Origin: Lachnospiraceae bacterium
GTDB lineage: Bacteria > Bacillota > Clostridia > Lachnospirales > Lachnospiraceae
Length of the DNA: 64,000 nucleotides
NCBI GenBank assembly: GCA_017473905.1
Contig: JAFUJA010000026.1
Location: 1 to 64,000, forward strand
Direction: 5' to 3'
Shown: piece after piece, positions 17,165-29,569 of the stretch
How the letters are laid out: every line of letters starts with the position of its first letter
How positions within the stretch are numbered: the stretch's first letter is position 1
The notes under the pieces: model-generated
Database searches by the model: none
What the model was told of the DNA's origin: nothing
The model's input: the letters and a program-made list of their open reading frames with translations, nothing else
Position numbers and translations under genes: made by a program

Positions 17165-17899
17165 ATGGAACAGGGAATCCTGTTATCCACGGGAAGCGAC
17201 ATTGATTTTATGATACATGGCGTCTTCTCGTACAACCTTTTCGGACAAGAGGTCTGGATAACAACATCTCACGTTTGTTTGCTCATCGTGGTGCTTGTAT
17301 TGCTTCTCTTTTTCATAGCCGGTGGAATGGTATTTCGTCGGGCCGAAGCAATTCCGGGACCGTTGCAGAACGTACTGGAAATGGCCGTTGAATTTTTAGA
17401 CGGAATCGTAAGCAGTTCCATGGGGAAAAACGGAAAGGGGTTCCGTAATTATATTGGGGTACTTTTTATCTTTATCCTGTTTTCGAATATTTCAGGATTG
17501 TTCGGATTGAGACCTCCAACAGCGGATTATGGTGTAACCCTGCCCCTTGGTCTTTTAACATTCACACTGGTTCATGTAAATCAGTTCCGTTACAACTCGA
17601 TACCGTCTATCTGGAAAGACGTGTGTTCACCGCTTCCGCCCTGGCTTCCGCTGTGGGCTCCCATCAACTTGATTGGTGAGATTGCGGTACCTATATCACT
17701 GTCATTGCGTCTTTTCGCAAACGTCCTTTCAGGAACGGTTATGATGGCACTTGTATATGGTTTGCTCCAGTGGTTCGCCACAGGATGGCCTGCAGTGTTA
17801 CATGTATATTTCGATTTGTTCTCGGGAGCAATCCAGACATACGTATTCTGTATGCTGACGATGACGTATATTTCAAATGCAATCGGCGGCGAGGAATAA
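17165..17899 (+). CDS. atpB: ATP synthase Fo subunit a
   Basis: 244 residues, about five to six membrane helices. It provides the ion half-channels and the essential arginine next to the c-ring; that Arg lies in SLSLRLFANVLSG (~residues 177-189). Other conserved parts are NISGLFGLRPPT and the C-terminal AIQTYVFCMLTMTYIS. Strong AGGAGG site 7 bp before the ATG. Works with the sodium-type c-subunit encoded next. Confidence 0.95.
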   Translation: MEQGILLSTGSDIDFMIHGVFSYNLFGQEVWITTSHVCLLIVVLVLLLFFIAGGMVFRRAEAIPGPLQNVLEMAVEFLDGIVSSSMGKNGKGFRNYIGVLFIFILFSNISGLFGLRPPTADYGVTLPLGLLTFTLVHVNQFRYNSIPSIWKDVCSPLPPWLPLWAPINLIGEIAVPISLSLRLFANVLSGTVMMALVYGLLQWFATGWPAVLHVYFDLFSGAIQTYVFCMLTMTYISNAIGGEE

Positions 17900-17985
17900 C
17901 AAATGTGAATGCCTTTTAGGCGTGTTATACAGAAGATTAGACCTGACAAAGGTGACAATTTTATTTGGTAAAAAACTTATTTTAG

Positions 17986-18249
<264 letters not shown>

Positions 18250-18315
18250 TAGGACTCCGTCCGATCATATCAAAGGCGTAAAAACGCTTAACTAATACCG
18301 GAGGGAGGCAGCAGT

Positions 18316-18863
18316 TTGAACACGATACAAGATATGAACTTCATATTGATGAGCGGCGAAATGTCCCGTCTGTTTGACCTGGACCTTCAGCTGTTACACG
18401 ATTCTGTTCTGACTTTGATTGCAGTTTTCGTACTGTTTCTCGCAGGCTCCTTTTTCTTCTTTAATCCGGCTAGAAAGTTTCTGGAGAAGAGAAAACAGGG
18501 CATTGCAGATGATATTCAGGCAGCAAAGGATGACAAGGACGAGGCAGCTCGTTTGAAAGAAGAATATGAAGCGAAATTAAGCAATGTAGATGCACAGGTG
18601 CAGGAAATTCTTGCAGATGCACGTAAAAAAGCCCTTGCCAATGAAAATAAAATCATCGGTGAAGCCAAGGAAGAAGCAACACGTATTGTTGAACGGGCTA
18701 ACCATGAAGCAGAGCTTGAAAAACAGAAAGTTGCCGATGAGGTAAAACAGGAAATGATTACCGTGGCAACTGCAATGGCAGGAAAAATTGTGGATGCTTC
18801 CATTGATGAAGCTACACAGAATCGCCTGATTGACGAAACATTGAAGGAAATGGGTGAAAGCAC

Positions 18864-18876
<13 letters not shown>
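18316..18876 (+). CDS. atpF: ATP synthase Fo subunit b
   Basis: 186 residues from a TTG start at 18316, supported by GGAGGGAGG 6-7 bp upstream. One N-terminal membrane helix (~30-50, LTLIAVFVLFLAGSFFFF) is followed by a long charged helix (RKFLEKRKQGIADDIQ onward) that dimerises as the peripheral stalk. The 3' end overlaps atpH by 13 bp. An in-frame ATG at 18334 is a less likely start. Confidence 0.93.
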
Positions 18877-20959
<2,083 letters not shown>

Positions 20960-20997
20960 AAGGTTTCTGACAAAAAACAAATCGGAGGATTGGTTTT

Positions 20998-21855
20998 ATG
21001 GCCTCAATGAGAGATATCAAAAGGCGCAGAACCAGTGTGCAGAGTACGCAGCAGATTACCAAGGCGATGAAGCTTGTTTCCACGGTAAAACTCCAGCGTG
21101 CAAAAACGCGGGCGATGCAGTCGAAAACATATTTTAACAGTATGTATCAGACCGTAACGAATCTTCTTGCAAAAGCAAAGGGCACAGCCAGTATTTATAC
21201 GGATGTGCAGCCCTCTCCCCGTAAAGCGGTTATAGTTCTTACTTCCAACAGAGGACTTGCCGGCGGGTATAACTCCAATGTTGTAAAAATGGTTATGCAG
21301 AGCGGAATTTCGCAGGAAGATGCAGATATTTATGCAATCGGTCGAAAAGGTCGGGAAGCTTTGGAACGTCGCGGGTACACCATTCGCGAAGATTTCTCGG
21401 AGCTTGCGGACGAATTTGAATATGCAGATGCGATTAAGGTAAGCAATCAGGTTATGAAATCTTATGAGGCAGGAGAAGTTGGTGAGGTTTATCTGGCATA
21501 TACCAATTTTAAAAATACGGTTAGCCATGTTCCCACTTTATTGAAACTTCTTCCTATTTTACCTGAGGATACACAGGAAGAATCTGTAGACGATGGTCTT
21601 ATGATGAATTTCGAACCTCAGGATGAAGAAGCTTTGAAGATGATTATTCCCAAGTACGTATCCAGCTTACTGCACGGAGCACTTGTAGAGGCTCTTGCCA
21701 GTGAAAACGGTGCCAGAATGCAGGCGATGGATAATGCAACCAATAATGCGGAAGAAATGATTGAAGGCTTGACGCTGAAGTACAACAGAGCAAGACAGGG
21801 CTCCATTACACAGGAATTAACGGAAATTATTGCCGGCGCGGAAGCGATTTCCTAG
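20998..21855 (+). CDS. atpG: ATP synthase F1 subunit gamma
   Basis: 285 residues. Central rotor shaft: N-terminal helix RDIKRRRTSVQSTQQITKAM and the C-terminal helix RARQGSITQELTEIIAGA, both conserved, with TSNRGLAGGYN in the globular part. ATG after GGAGGATTGG. Confidence 0.97.
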   Translation: MASMRDIKRRRTSVQSTQQITKAMKLVSTVKLQRAKTRAMQSKTYFNSMYQTVTNLLAKAKGTASIYTDVQPSPRKAVIVLTSNRGLAGGYNSNVVKMVMQSGISQEDADIYAIGRKGREALERRGYTIREDFSELADEFEYADAIKVSNQVMKSYEAGEVGEVYLAYTNFKNTVSHVPTLLKLLPILPEDTQEESVDDGLMMNFEPQDEEALKMIIPKYVSSLLHGALVEALASENGARMQAMDNATNNAEEMIEGLTLKYNRARQGSITQELTEIIAGAEAIS

Positions 21856-21909
21856 TGTTTCCCTCTTGTAAATTAAAGATGAGCATCGTAAAGATGCTAT
21901 GGAGGATAG

Positions 21910-23307
<1,398 letters not shown>

Positions 23308-23322
23308 GAATGGTGAACGAGA

Positions 23323-23727
23323 ATGAGCGATAGTAATCTTTTTGAGTTAAAAATCATTACACCGGAGCGTGTTTTTTATGAAGGACAGGTTTCTATGGTG
23401 GAGTTCAATACCACAGAAGGTGAAATCGGTATTTATAAAATGCACATTCCTACCACGGTAATTATTGAACCGGGCATTCTGACCATTACAGAGCCGGAAG
23501 GACCTAAAAATGCTGCTCTTCATGCAGGATTTGCGGAAATTCTTCCTGAAAAAGTAACCATTCTTGCGGAAATTGTGGAATGGCCTTCTGAAATTGATTT
23601 GGAAAGAGCAGAAAAAGCAAAATCCCGTGCAGAGGAACGTCTCTCACATAAGGAAAGCAGTCTGGATGTTCAGAGAGCCAATATTGCATTGCGTAAAGCA
23701 ATTTGCAGAATCAATACATTGAAATAA
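23323..23727 (+). CDS. atpC: ATP synthase F1 subunit epsilon
   Basis: 134 residues. N-terminal beta sandwich (FELKIITPERVFYEG, EIGIYKMHIPTT) and a C-terminal helical hairpin that can inhibit the enzyme. Last gene of the operon. A repeat region with strong hairpins (23768-24014) follows and may end the transcript; no separate T-tailed terminator is evident. Confidence 0.95.
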   Translation: MSDSNLFELKIITPERVFYEGQVSMVEFNTTEGEIGIYKMHIPTTVIIEPGILTITEPEGPKNAALHAGFAEILPEKVTILAEIVEWPSEIDLERAEKAKSRAEERLSHKESSLDVQRANIALRKAICRINTLK

Positions 23728-23767
23728 TGCTGAAAAAGGTGTAGTATATTTTCTTACTGCACCTTTT

Positions 23768-24014
23768 ACAATTTTAGGGCTTGCGCCTAAAATTGTAAAA
23801 CGTGAAAAAGATGCCCATACGGGCGAGGAAGGTTGCGCAGCAACCTTCCGATACAATTTTAGGGCTAGCGCCTAAAATTGTAAAACGTGAAAAGATGCCC
23901 ATGCGGGCGAGGAAGGTTGCGCAGCAACCTTCTGATACAATTTCCGGGCTTGCTCCCTAAAATTGTAAAACGTGAAAAAGATGCCCATGCGGGCAGGGAA
24001 GGTTGCCCCGGTAA
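23768..24014. repeat. Three tandem 84-85 bp palindromic repeat units
   Basis: Units begin at 23768, 23853 and 23937. Each has three palindromes: an ACAATTTTAGG..CCTAAAATTGT hairpin (29-30 nt), GCCCATRCGGGC, and GGAAGGTTGC/GCAACCTTCC. Copies 1 and 2 are nearly identical; copy 3 is diverged and its last palindrome is cut off just before the next gene's ribosome binding site. The period is not a multiple of three, so reading frames across it are artefacts. Looks like a REP/BIME-like intergenic element. Confidence 0.85.
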
Positions 24015-24031
24015 GGCAGAAAGGAACAGAC

Positions 24032-25252
24032 ATGGAGAAACAGTGGATTGAGTTTGGTATAAAAATAGAACAGCGTTTAAATGAGACCTTGCATGAGGCA
24101 ATTGTCAGCAATCCGCGAAAGTCTTCCGATTCGGAGATAAGTAAGATTAAAATCCGTCCCGTTGCCCTGAAAAACAAATTAAAGTTCCAGGCCAGTATTT
24201 ATAAAGGGAAACAGGTGCTTCATGAAAATTATGAGGCAAAAGCCTTGAAAGAACAGCTCGCCCTCTGGTTGCAGAATGATTTTAAGCAGTTGGAAATGTT
24301 TAACGGAAAAGGGTGTCTGATTTGTCTTTCCGGCAAGAAGGGAAACCTCACCATGAAGGAAAAAGGTGAACTTCCTAAAACCGCGGAACCTGCAGAAGGC
24401 AGAATTGAAAGTATAAAACTGGAAAAATTTGCCCATAATAGACATAAGAATTATATTTTAAAAGAAGACATACCTGTTCCTTTTCTGATTGATTTAAAGG
24501 TTCAGACTTCCCAGGGAAAGATTGTACATGCGTCTTATGATAAATTTAAGCAGATTAACAGATTTCTGGAATTTGTGGAAGATATCATGCCTTGTTTTGA
24601 TGACAGGGATGTAATACGAATTTTAGATTTTGGCTGCGGTAAATCCTATTTAACATTTGCACTATACCATTACTTTCATGTAATATGTAAAAGAAATGTG
24701 GAAATTACCGGACTGGATTTGAAGAAGGATGTTATTGAAAATTGTAATCGTCTGGCTAAAAAATACGGCTATGACAAACTGCAGTTTTTGGTGGGAGATA
24801 TAAAAGATTACGAAAGTTTTCAGGATGTGGATCTTGTGGTAACCCTGCATGCCTGCGACGTGGCAACGGATTATGCGCTGCACAAGGCGATTAACTGGAA
24901 TGCAAAAGCCATTCTTTCCGTACCCTGTTGTCATCATGAACTAAATCCACGCCTGAATAACGCCGATTTGGCGCCCATGCTGGAATATGGAATTGTCAGG
25001 GACAGATTTGCTTCCCTTGCCACGGATACGCTCCGTGCCATTATTTTAGAAAAATACGGCTATGAAACCCAGCTGTTGGAATTTATAGATATGACCCATA
25101 CACCTAAAAATATTTTGGTCAGAGGTGTAAAAAGAAAGAAAATGCTTTCTGCGGCAAAGCAGGAGGCCATCATAAAAAAAGAAGAAGAATTCTCCCGGTT
25201 TCTGGGGGCAAAGATTACCCTGCAGAAACTTTTAGAGGAGGGAAAGGAGTAG
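24032..25252 (+). CDS. Class I SAM-dependent methyltransferase (Methyltransf_32-like)
   Basis: 406 residues from ATG 24032, chosen by the AAAGGA site; an earlier in-frame ATG lies inside the repeat. An N-terminal ~170-residue region of unknown fold precedes a Rossmann methyltransferase: SAM motif I ILDFGCGKSYLTFALYHY, then EITGLDLKK, VVTLHACDVATDYAL and a cysteine/histidine motif SVPCCHHEL. The LHACD..PCCHH pattern resembles the Methyltransf_32 group that includes METTL25/GSTCD-like proteins. The substrate (RNA or protein) is unknown. Six bp separate it from the next gene. Confidence 0.82.
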   Translation: MEKQWIEFGIKIEQRLNETLHEAIVSNPRKSSDSEISKIKIRPVALKNKLKFQASIYKGKQVLHENYEAKALKEQLALWLQNDFKQLEMFNGKGCLICLSGKKGNLTMKEKGELPKTAEPAEGRIESIKLEKFAHNRHKNYILKEDIPVPFLIDLKVQTSQGKIVHASYDKFKQINRFLEFVEDIMPCFDDRDVIRILDFGCGKSYLTFALYHYFHVICKRNVEITGLDLKKDVIENCNRLAKKYGYDKLQFLVGDIKDYESFQDVDLVVTLHACDVATDYALHKAINWNAKAILSVPCCHHELNPRLNNADLAPMLEYGIVRDRFASLATDTLRAIILEKYGYETQLLEFIDMTHTPKNILVRGVKRKKMLSAAKQEAIIKKEEEFSRFLGAKITLQKLLEEGKE

Positions 25253-25258
25253 GATAAA

Positions 25259-27790
25259 ATGAAACAGGCCATTAAAGTCGGAGTATGTATTCTGGTGTTC
25301 TTTTTAGCATTGTTGGGATTCAGTTTTATATTGAACCGGGGAAATACCAGCATGACCGCTGAGATGGCGGAAGCGACTTATCCTACTGCTGCTTTTTTAT
25401 ACGGGGAACAGTTGTTAAATCCTATGGAAGGATATGCCAGTCGTCGGGACACCTCTTATATGCGACCGCCGGTGACTCCTTTACAACCCGGACGAAAACT
25501 GACGTTTTGTATCAATACCTACGGCCGGGAAATCTCCGGTATCGGGTATGAGGTTAGAAATATTTCCGGTGACCGTCTGGTGGAAAAAACAGAGCTGACA
25601 TCTTTCCGGGAAGAGGATGATAAAATCACGGTTGAGTTCTCCATAAAAGATTTGATTGAGGAAAACAGTGAATATTCCATGGTAATGATTTTGACCATGG
25701 AAGACGGGAAAGAAATTTATTATTATTCCCGTATTATGTCTGCGGAAAGCTATTATCCCTGGGAAAAAATCAAATTTGCCCGGGAATTTTCCGATAAAAC
25801 TTTTGAAAACGAAGAAACCGCTCAGGCAATCTCCATGTATCTGGAAAGCGATTCTACAGGAGATAATACCAATTATCAGTATGTAAATATTCATAGTTCG
25901 TTTGACATGATAACCTGGGGAGACTTGCCGGTTGAGAAGGAGAGTGAAGTGGCAATCAGCCTGGAAGAACTTGCTGAAACAACGGCAACCTTGCGGGTGG
26001 AATATCTTGCGTCCCTTCCGGACGGTAAGGAAACAGATTATTTTAATGTAACGGAGTTTTATCGTTTGCGAAAAGGAACGGAGCGAATGTACCTTTTGGA
26101 TTTCGAAAGGGAAATGAACCAGATTTTTATGGAAAGCAACCGTTCTTTTTACGGAGATAAAATCATGCTGGGAATTACGGATGCAGAAATTTCCATAAAA
26201 GAAAGCGAAGGAGGAAATCATTTTGCATTCATCAAAGAAGGGGCTTTGTATGCCTGCAATATTGTAAATAACAGCTGCGCAAGGGTATTTTCTTTTTATG
26301 ATGAAAAGAATTGGGATGCCCGTACCAGAAATAAAAAGCATGGCATTAAAATCCTGAATATGGATGAAACGGGGAACATTACCTTCCTTGTTTACGGCTA
26401 TATGAGCCGTGGCAGCCACGAAGGGGAGCTTGGCCTTCTTGTATACGCCTATGACGGAGTAAAAAACACTCTGGAGGAAAGCGTTTTTATTCCCTACGAT
26501 AAGTCTTACGAACTTCTTCGCAATAATGTGCAGCGACTTGCATACTTAAATGGGGAAAATGAACTGTTTCTGTTTCTGGAGGGAACCATTTTCGGCATTA
26601 GTCTTGCGGAGGGAAGTTACCGGCCTGTGGCAGAGGGACTGACGGAGCAGACCCTGAAAGTCTCCGGAGGAGATACCAGAATTGTATGGCAGAACGGCGA
26701 GGATCCGTATGATGCAAAGGAAATGATTCTTTTTGATTTAGACAGTAAGCAGGTAACCGAAATCAAGGCGGAAAGCAATGAGCGCATTATGCCTCTTGGT
26801 TTTATGGGGGAGGATTTGATATACGGAATTGCCCGTAAGGAAGATATCAGGATTCATCCCTCCGGTGAAGTTACTTTTCCCATGTATGTGGTAAATATCC
26901 GGGATGAAAGAGGAGAAATCATTAAAAGCTACTCTCAGGAAGATTTGTATGTAACCGGATGTACCATGGAAGAGAACCTGATTACCTTACAACGTGTAAA
27001 ACGTGTGGGAGAGCAGTTTGATGATGCCACGCCGGATTCCATCATGAATAATCAGACGGTGGCCGGCAGTAAAAACAGGGTTGAAGTGGTTGCTACCGAG
27101 AATCTTAAAAAAATAGTTCAGATAGCCATGCGGGGTGAAATGAAAGATAAAACCATAAAATATATGGCACCACAGGAAGTTTTATATGAAGGCGGAAGAA
27201 CGGTAGCTCCGGAAGTATTTTCGGAACGTGATAATTACTATGTTTACAGTAAGGGTGACGTAATAGGGGTTTATTCAAGACCTTCTCCTGCCATCCGTCT
27301 GGCTTATGAAACGGCGGGGGTTGTTGTGAACGATGCCGGAGAGTATGTGTGGATCAAAGGCAATACCGCCACCAAAAATCAGATTATGAAAATCGCAGGA
27401 ACTAAAGTGGGAGAAGAAAATACCACCCTTGCGGTTTGTCTGGAGACAATCTTAAATTATGAAGGATTTTCTACGGATGTACAGACTTATCTGGATTCCG
27501 GGGAAACTGCCATGGAAATTCTGGGCAGGATGCTTCCTCATAAAAGAATTCTGGATCTGACCGGCTGTAATCTGGAATCCATGTTATATTATCTGGATAA
27601 GGATATTCCCGTACTTGCGTCTTCCGATGACGGAAATGCAGTCCTTCTGGTGGGATACAACGAATTAAACACGGTCTGGATGAATCCTAAAACAGGAACC
27701 GTATATAAAGTAGGCATGAAAGATTCCACGAAATACTTTGAGGAAAACGGCAATAACTTTATTACGTATATTGATGAAAAGAAGAATTAA
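25259..27790 (+). CDS. Large membrane-anchored protein with C39-like terminal domain
   Basis: 843 residues. One N-terminal membrane segment (~6-26); the rest should be outside. Beta-rich middle (repeated YLNGENELFLFLEG-type strands, possibly propeller-like, ~290-560). An SH3-like stretch YYVYSKGDVIGVYSRP is near ~660. The last ~150 residues recall a C39/papain-like fold (LETILNYEG, VLLVGYNELNTVWMNPKTG). The usual catalytic residues are changed: His to Asn793 (DGNAV), Asp to Asn809 (MNP), and no Cys at the usual nucleophile position. So it is probably a binding or structural pseudo-peptidase. Function unknown; operonic with the methyltransferase. Confidence 0.7.
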   Translation: MKQAIKVGVCILVFFLALLGFSFILNRGNTSMTAEMAEATYPTAAFLYGEQLLNPMEGYASRRDTSYMRPPVTPLQPGRKLTFCINTYGREISGIGYEVRNISGDRLVEKTELTSFREEDDKITVEFSIKDLIEENSEYSMVMILTMEDGKEIYYYSRIMSAESYYPWEKIKFAREFSDKTFENEETAQAISMYLESDSTGDNTNYQYVNIHSSFDMITWGDLPVEKESEVAISLEELAETTATLRVEYLASLPDGKETDYFNVTEFYRLRKGTERMYLLDFEREMNQIFMESNRSFYGDKIMLGITDAEISIKESEGGNHFAFIKEGALYACNIVNNSCARVFSFYDEKNWDARTRNKKHGIKILNMDETGNITFLVYGYMSRGSHEGELGLLVYAYDGVKNTLEESVFIPYDKSYELLRNNVQRLAYLNGENELFLFLEGTIFGISLAEGSYRPVAEGLTEQTLKVSGGDTRIVWQNGEDPYDAKEMILFDLDSKQVTEIKAESNERIMPLGFMGEDLIYGIARKEDIRIHPSGEVTFPMYVVNIRDERGEIIKSYSQEDLYVTGCTMEENLITLQRVKRVGEQFDDATPDSIMNNQTVAGSKNRVEVVATENLKKIVQIAMRGEMKDKTIKYMAPQEVLYEGGRTVAPEVFSERDNYYVYSKGDVIGVYSRPSPAIRLAYETAGVVVNDAGEYVWIKGNTATKNQIMKIAGTKVGEENTTLAVCLETILNYEGFSTDVQTYLDSGETAMEILGRMLPHKRILDLTGCNLESMLYYLDKDIPVLASSDDGNAVLLVGYNELNTVWMNPKTGTVYKVGMKDSTKYFEENGNNFITYIDEKKN

Positions 27791-27823
27791 AAAACGTTCC
27801 GGCATTACGCCGGAACGTTTTTA
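27790..27823. terminator. Bidirectional terminator
   Basis: AAAACGTTCCGGC pairs with GCCGGAACGTTTT around a short loop, with A- and T-runs on the two sides. It ends the gene at 25259-27790 and the convergent pncB; the pncB stop lies inside the right arm. Confidence 0.88.
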
Positions 27824-29272
27824 GTCTTTGTCCATCTCGTCCAAAAGTGCAATTTTAATATCATACAGCTTGCCGGAGAGGTCCACATAAACCTTGTGGG
27901 GATTGGCGAAACGTCTGGTTTCGTCCCACAGGGTATTTAATTCTTTGGTACAGTAATCCCTGATTTCCATAACCTTGGGAGAAGTATATACACATTCTCC
28001 GTTTACAAATACGGGAACCATCAATTCTCGAATGATAAAAGTGCCGGGCTTTAAGCGGGTCTTTTTCCAGGGTTCATCGGGGTCAAATAAAAGAATAAAG
28101 TCATCTTCCGTAAAAGTTTCATCTGCCAGACAGATTAAATCAGCTTTTAATTTACCGCTTTCCTTTTCGTAAATGCGGTAAATTTTTTTGTTTCCGGGAT
28201 TGGTAATCTTGGCGCTGTTTTCGGATAACTTAATCTTGGGAATGAAGTGTCCGTCAGCATCTTTTATGGCGGCAAGCTTATAAACGCCGCCGAATGCGGG
28301 ATTGTCCGCAGAAGTAATTAAATTGGTTCCTACGCCCCAGGAAGTAATGGTTGCGCCCTGCAGTTTTAGGCTTTCAATCAGGTATTCATCCAAGTCGCTG
28401 GAGGCGGAAATAACTGCATTGGGAAAACCGGCTTCATCCAGCATTTTACGTGCTTTTTTAGACATATAGGCAAGGTCGCCGCTGTCCAAACGGATGCCGT
28501 GGTAACCGAGCTGAATTCCTGCTTCCTCCATTTCGCGGAATACGCGGATGGCATTGGGAATACCGGATTTTAAGGTATCATAAGTGTCCACCAGAAGAAT
28601 ACATGCCTGGGGGTATAAATTGGCATAGGTTTTGAATGCGGTATACTCATCCGGAAAACTCATAATCCAGCTGTGGGCATGGGTTCCTTTGACGGGAACA
28701 TCAAAAAGCTGTCCGCAGAGTACGTTTGAAGTGCCGACACATCCTCCGATCATGGCAGCTCTGGCACCGTAAGTTCCTGCGTCAGGACCCTGGGCACGGC
28801 GAAGACCGAATTCCATAACTCCGTCCCCCTTTGCCGCATAAACGACGCGGGATGCCTTGGTTGCAATCAGGCTCTGATGATTGATAATATTCAAAATTGC
28901 TGTTTCCACAAGCTGGGCTTCCATGATGGGCGCAATGACTTTTAAAAGGGGCTCCTTGGGGAAAACCACGGTTCCTTCGGGTACTGCATAAATATCTCCC
29001 GTAAACCGGAATGTGCTTAAATAATCAAGGAAATCCCCGTCAAAAATTCCAAGTCCTGCAAGATAGTCAATATCTTCCTTTTCAAATTTTAATTCTTTTA
29101 TGTATTGGATGACCTGCTCTAAGCCGGCGGCAATTGCATAGCCTCCTTCACTGGGATTTTTACGGTAAAACATGTCAAACACAACGGTCTGGCGGCTGTT
29201 ACTTTTAAAATATCCCTGCATCATGGTCAGTTCATACAGGTCTGTTAAAAGAGTTAAATTCTGTCTGTCCAT
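27821..29272 (-). CDS. pncB: Nicotinate phosphoribosyltransferase
   Basis: 483 residues from ATG 29272 (MDRQNLTLLTDLYELTM), chosen because GGAAAGGAAG lies upstream; the open frame extends 44 codons further without a site. Converts nicotinate and PRPP to NaMN in NAD salvage. Motifs: GGYAIAAGLEQ, GTHAHSWIMSF, GIRLDSGDLAYMSK, and TSWGVGTNLITS. The substrate-binding residues of the family are present. Cytoplasmic; single gene, divergent from ileS. Confidence 0.95.
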   Translation of the reverse strand: MDRQNLTLLTDLYELTMMQGYFKSNSRQTVVFDMFYRKNPSEGGYAIAAGLEQVIQYIKELKFEKEDIDYLAGLGIFDGDFLDYLSTFRFTGDIYAVPEGTVVFPKEPLLKVIAPIMEAQLVETAILNIINHQSLIATKASRVVYAAKGDGVMEFGLRRAQGPDAGTYGARAAMIGGCVGTSNVLCGQLFDVPVKGTHAHSWIMSFPDEYTAFKTYANLYPQACILLVDTYDTLKSGIPNAIRVFREMEEAGIQLGYHGIRLDSGDLAYMSKKARKMLDEAGFPNAVISASSDLDEYLIESLKLQGATITSWGVGTNLITSADNPAFGGVYKLAAIKDADGHFIPKIKLSENSAKITNPGNKKIYRIYEKESGKLKADLICLADETFTEDDFILLFDPDEPWKKTRLKPGTFIIRELMVPVFVNGECVYTSPKVMEIRDYCTKELNTLWDETRRFANPHKVYVDLSGKLYDIKIALLDEMDKD

Positions 29273-29414
29273 GTATTTTGTCTTCCTTTCCGTTTTTTTG
29301 GAAATTCCTATGAGGTAACTATACACTTTTAAGAGTGGAAAATCAAATCTTTTATATTTCTTACAAATCCGTGTTTCTCCTTTGGTAGAACGGGGCGGGA
29401 ACATTGATTTTTTC

Positions 29415-29443
29415 TTGACAAGGAATGGCTGTAATTATAAAAT
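29415..29443 (+). promoter_or_regulatory. Promoter of ileS
   Basis: TTGACA (29415-29420), 17-bp spacer, TAAAAT (29438-29443). The leader to ATG 29570 is about 120 nt. No T-box sequence (AGGGTGGnACCGCG) is seen in it. Confidence 0.65.
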
Positions 29444-29569
29444 ATTTGTAACTGCGTCCAGGTGATATTTTCCTGTAACGCATAAAATCCCAAAAGGAAG
29501 AAGCCTAGATTTTGTAAAAATGGTTTTTTTGCCACAATGGAAGCATGAGTAAGGAAAGGAGTACATATC

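Noticed and set aside
23644..24177. Minus-strand frames with repeated FTFYNF/SSPAWASF-like text
   Set aside because: They are translations of the 84-bp palindromic repeat, not genes.
25481..26419. A 312-codon minus-strand frame
   Set aside because: It runs opposite the large membrane-anchored protein gene, lacks a ribosome site and has shadow-like composition.
29444..29569. T-box leader of ileS
   Set aside because: The leader is short and has no AGGGTGGnACCGCG-type element.
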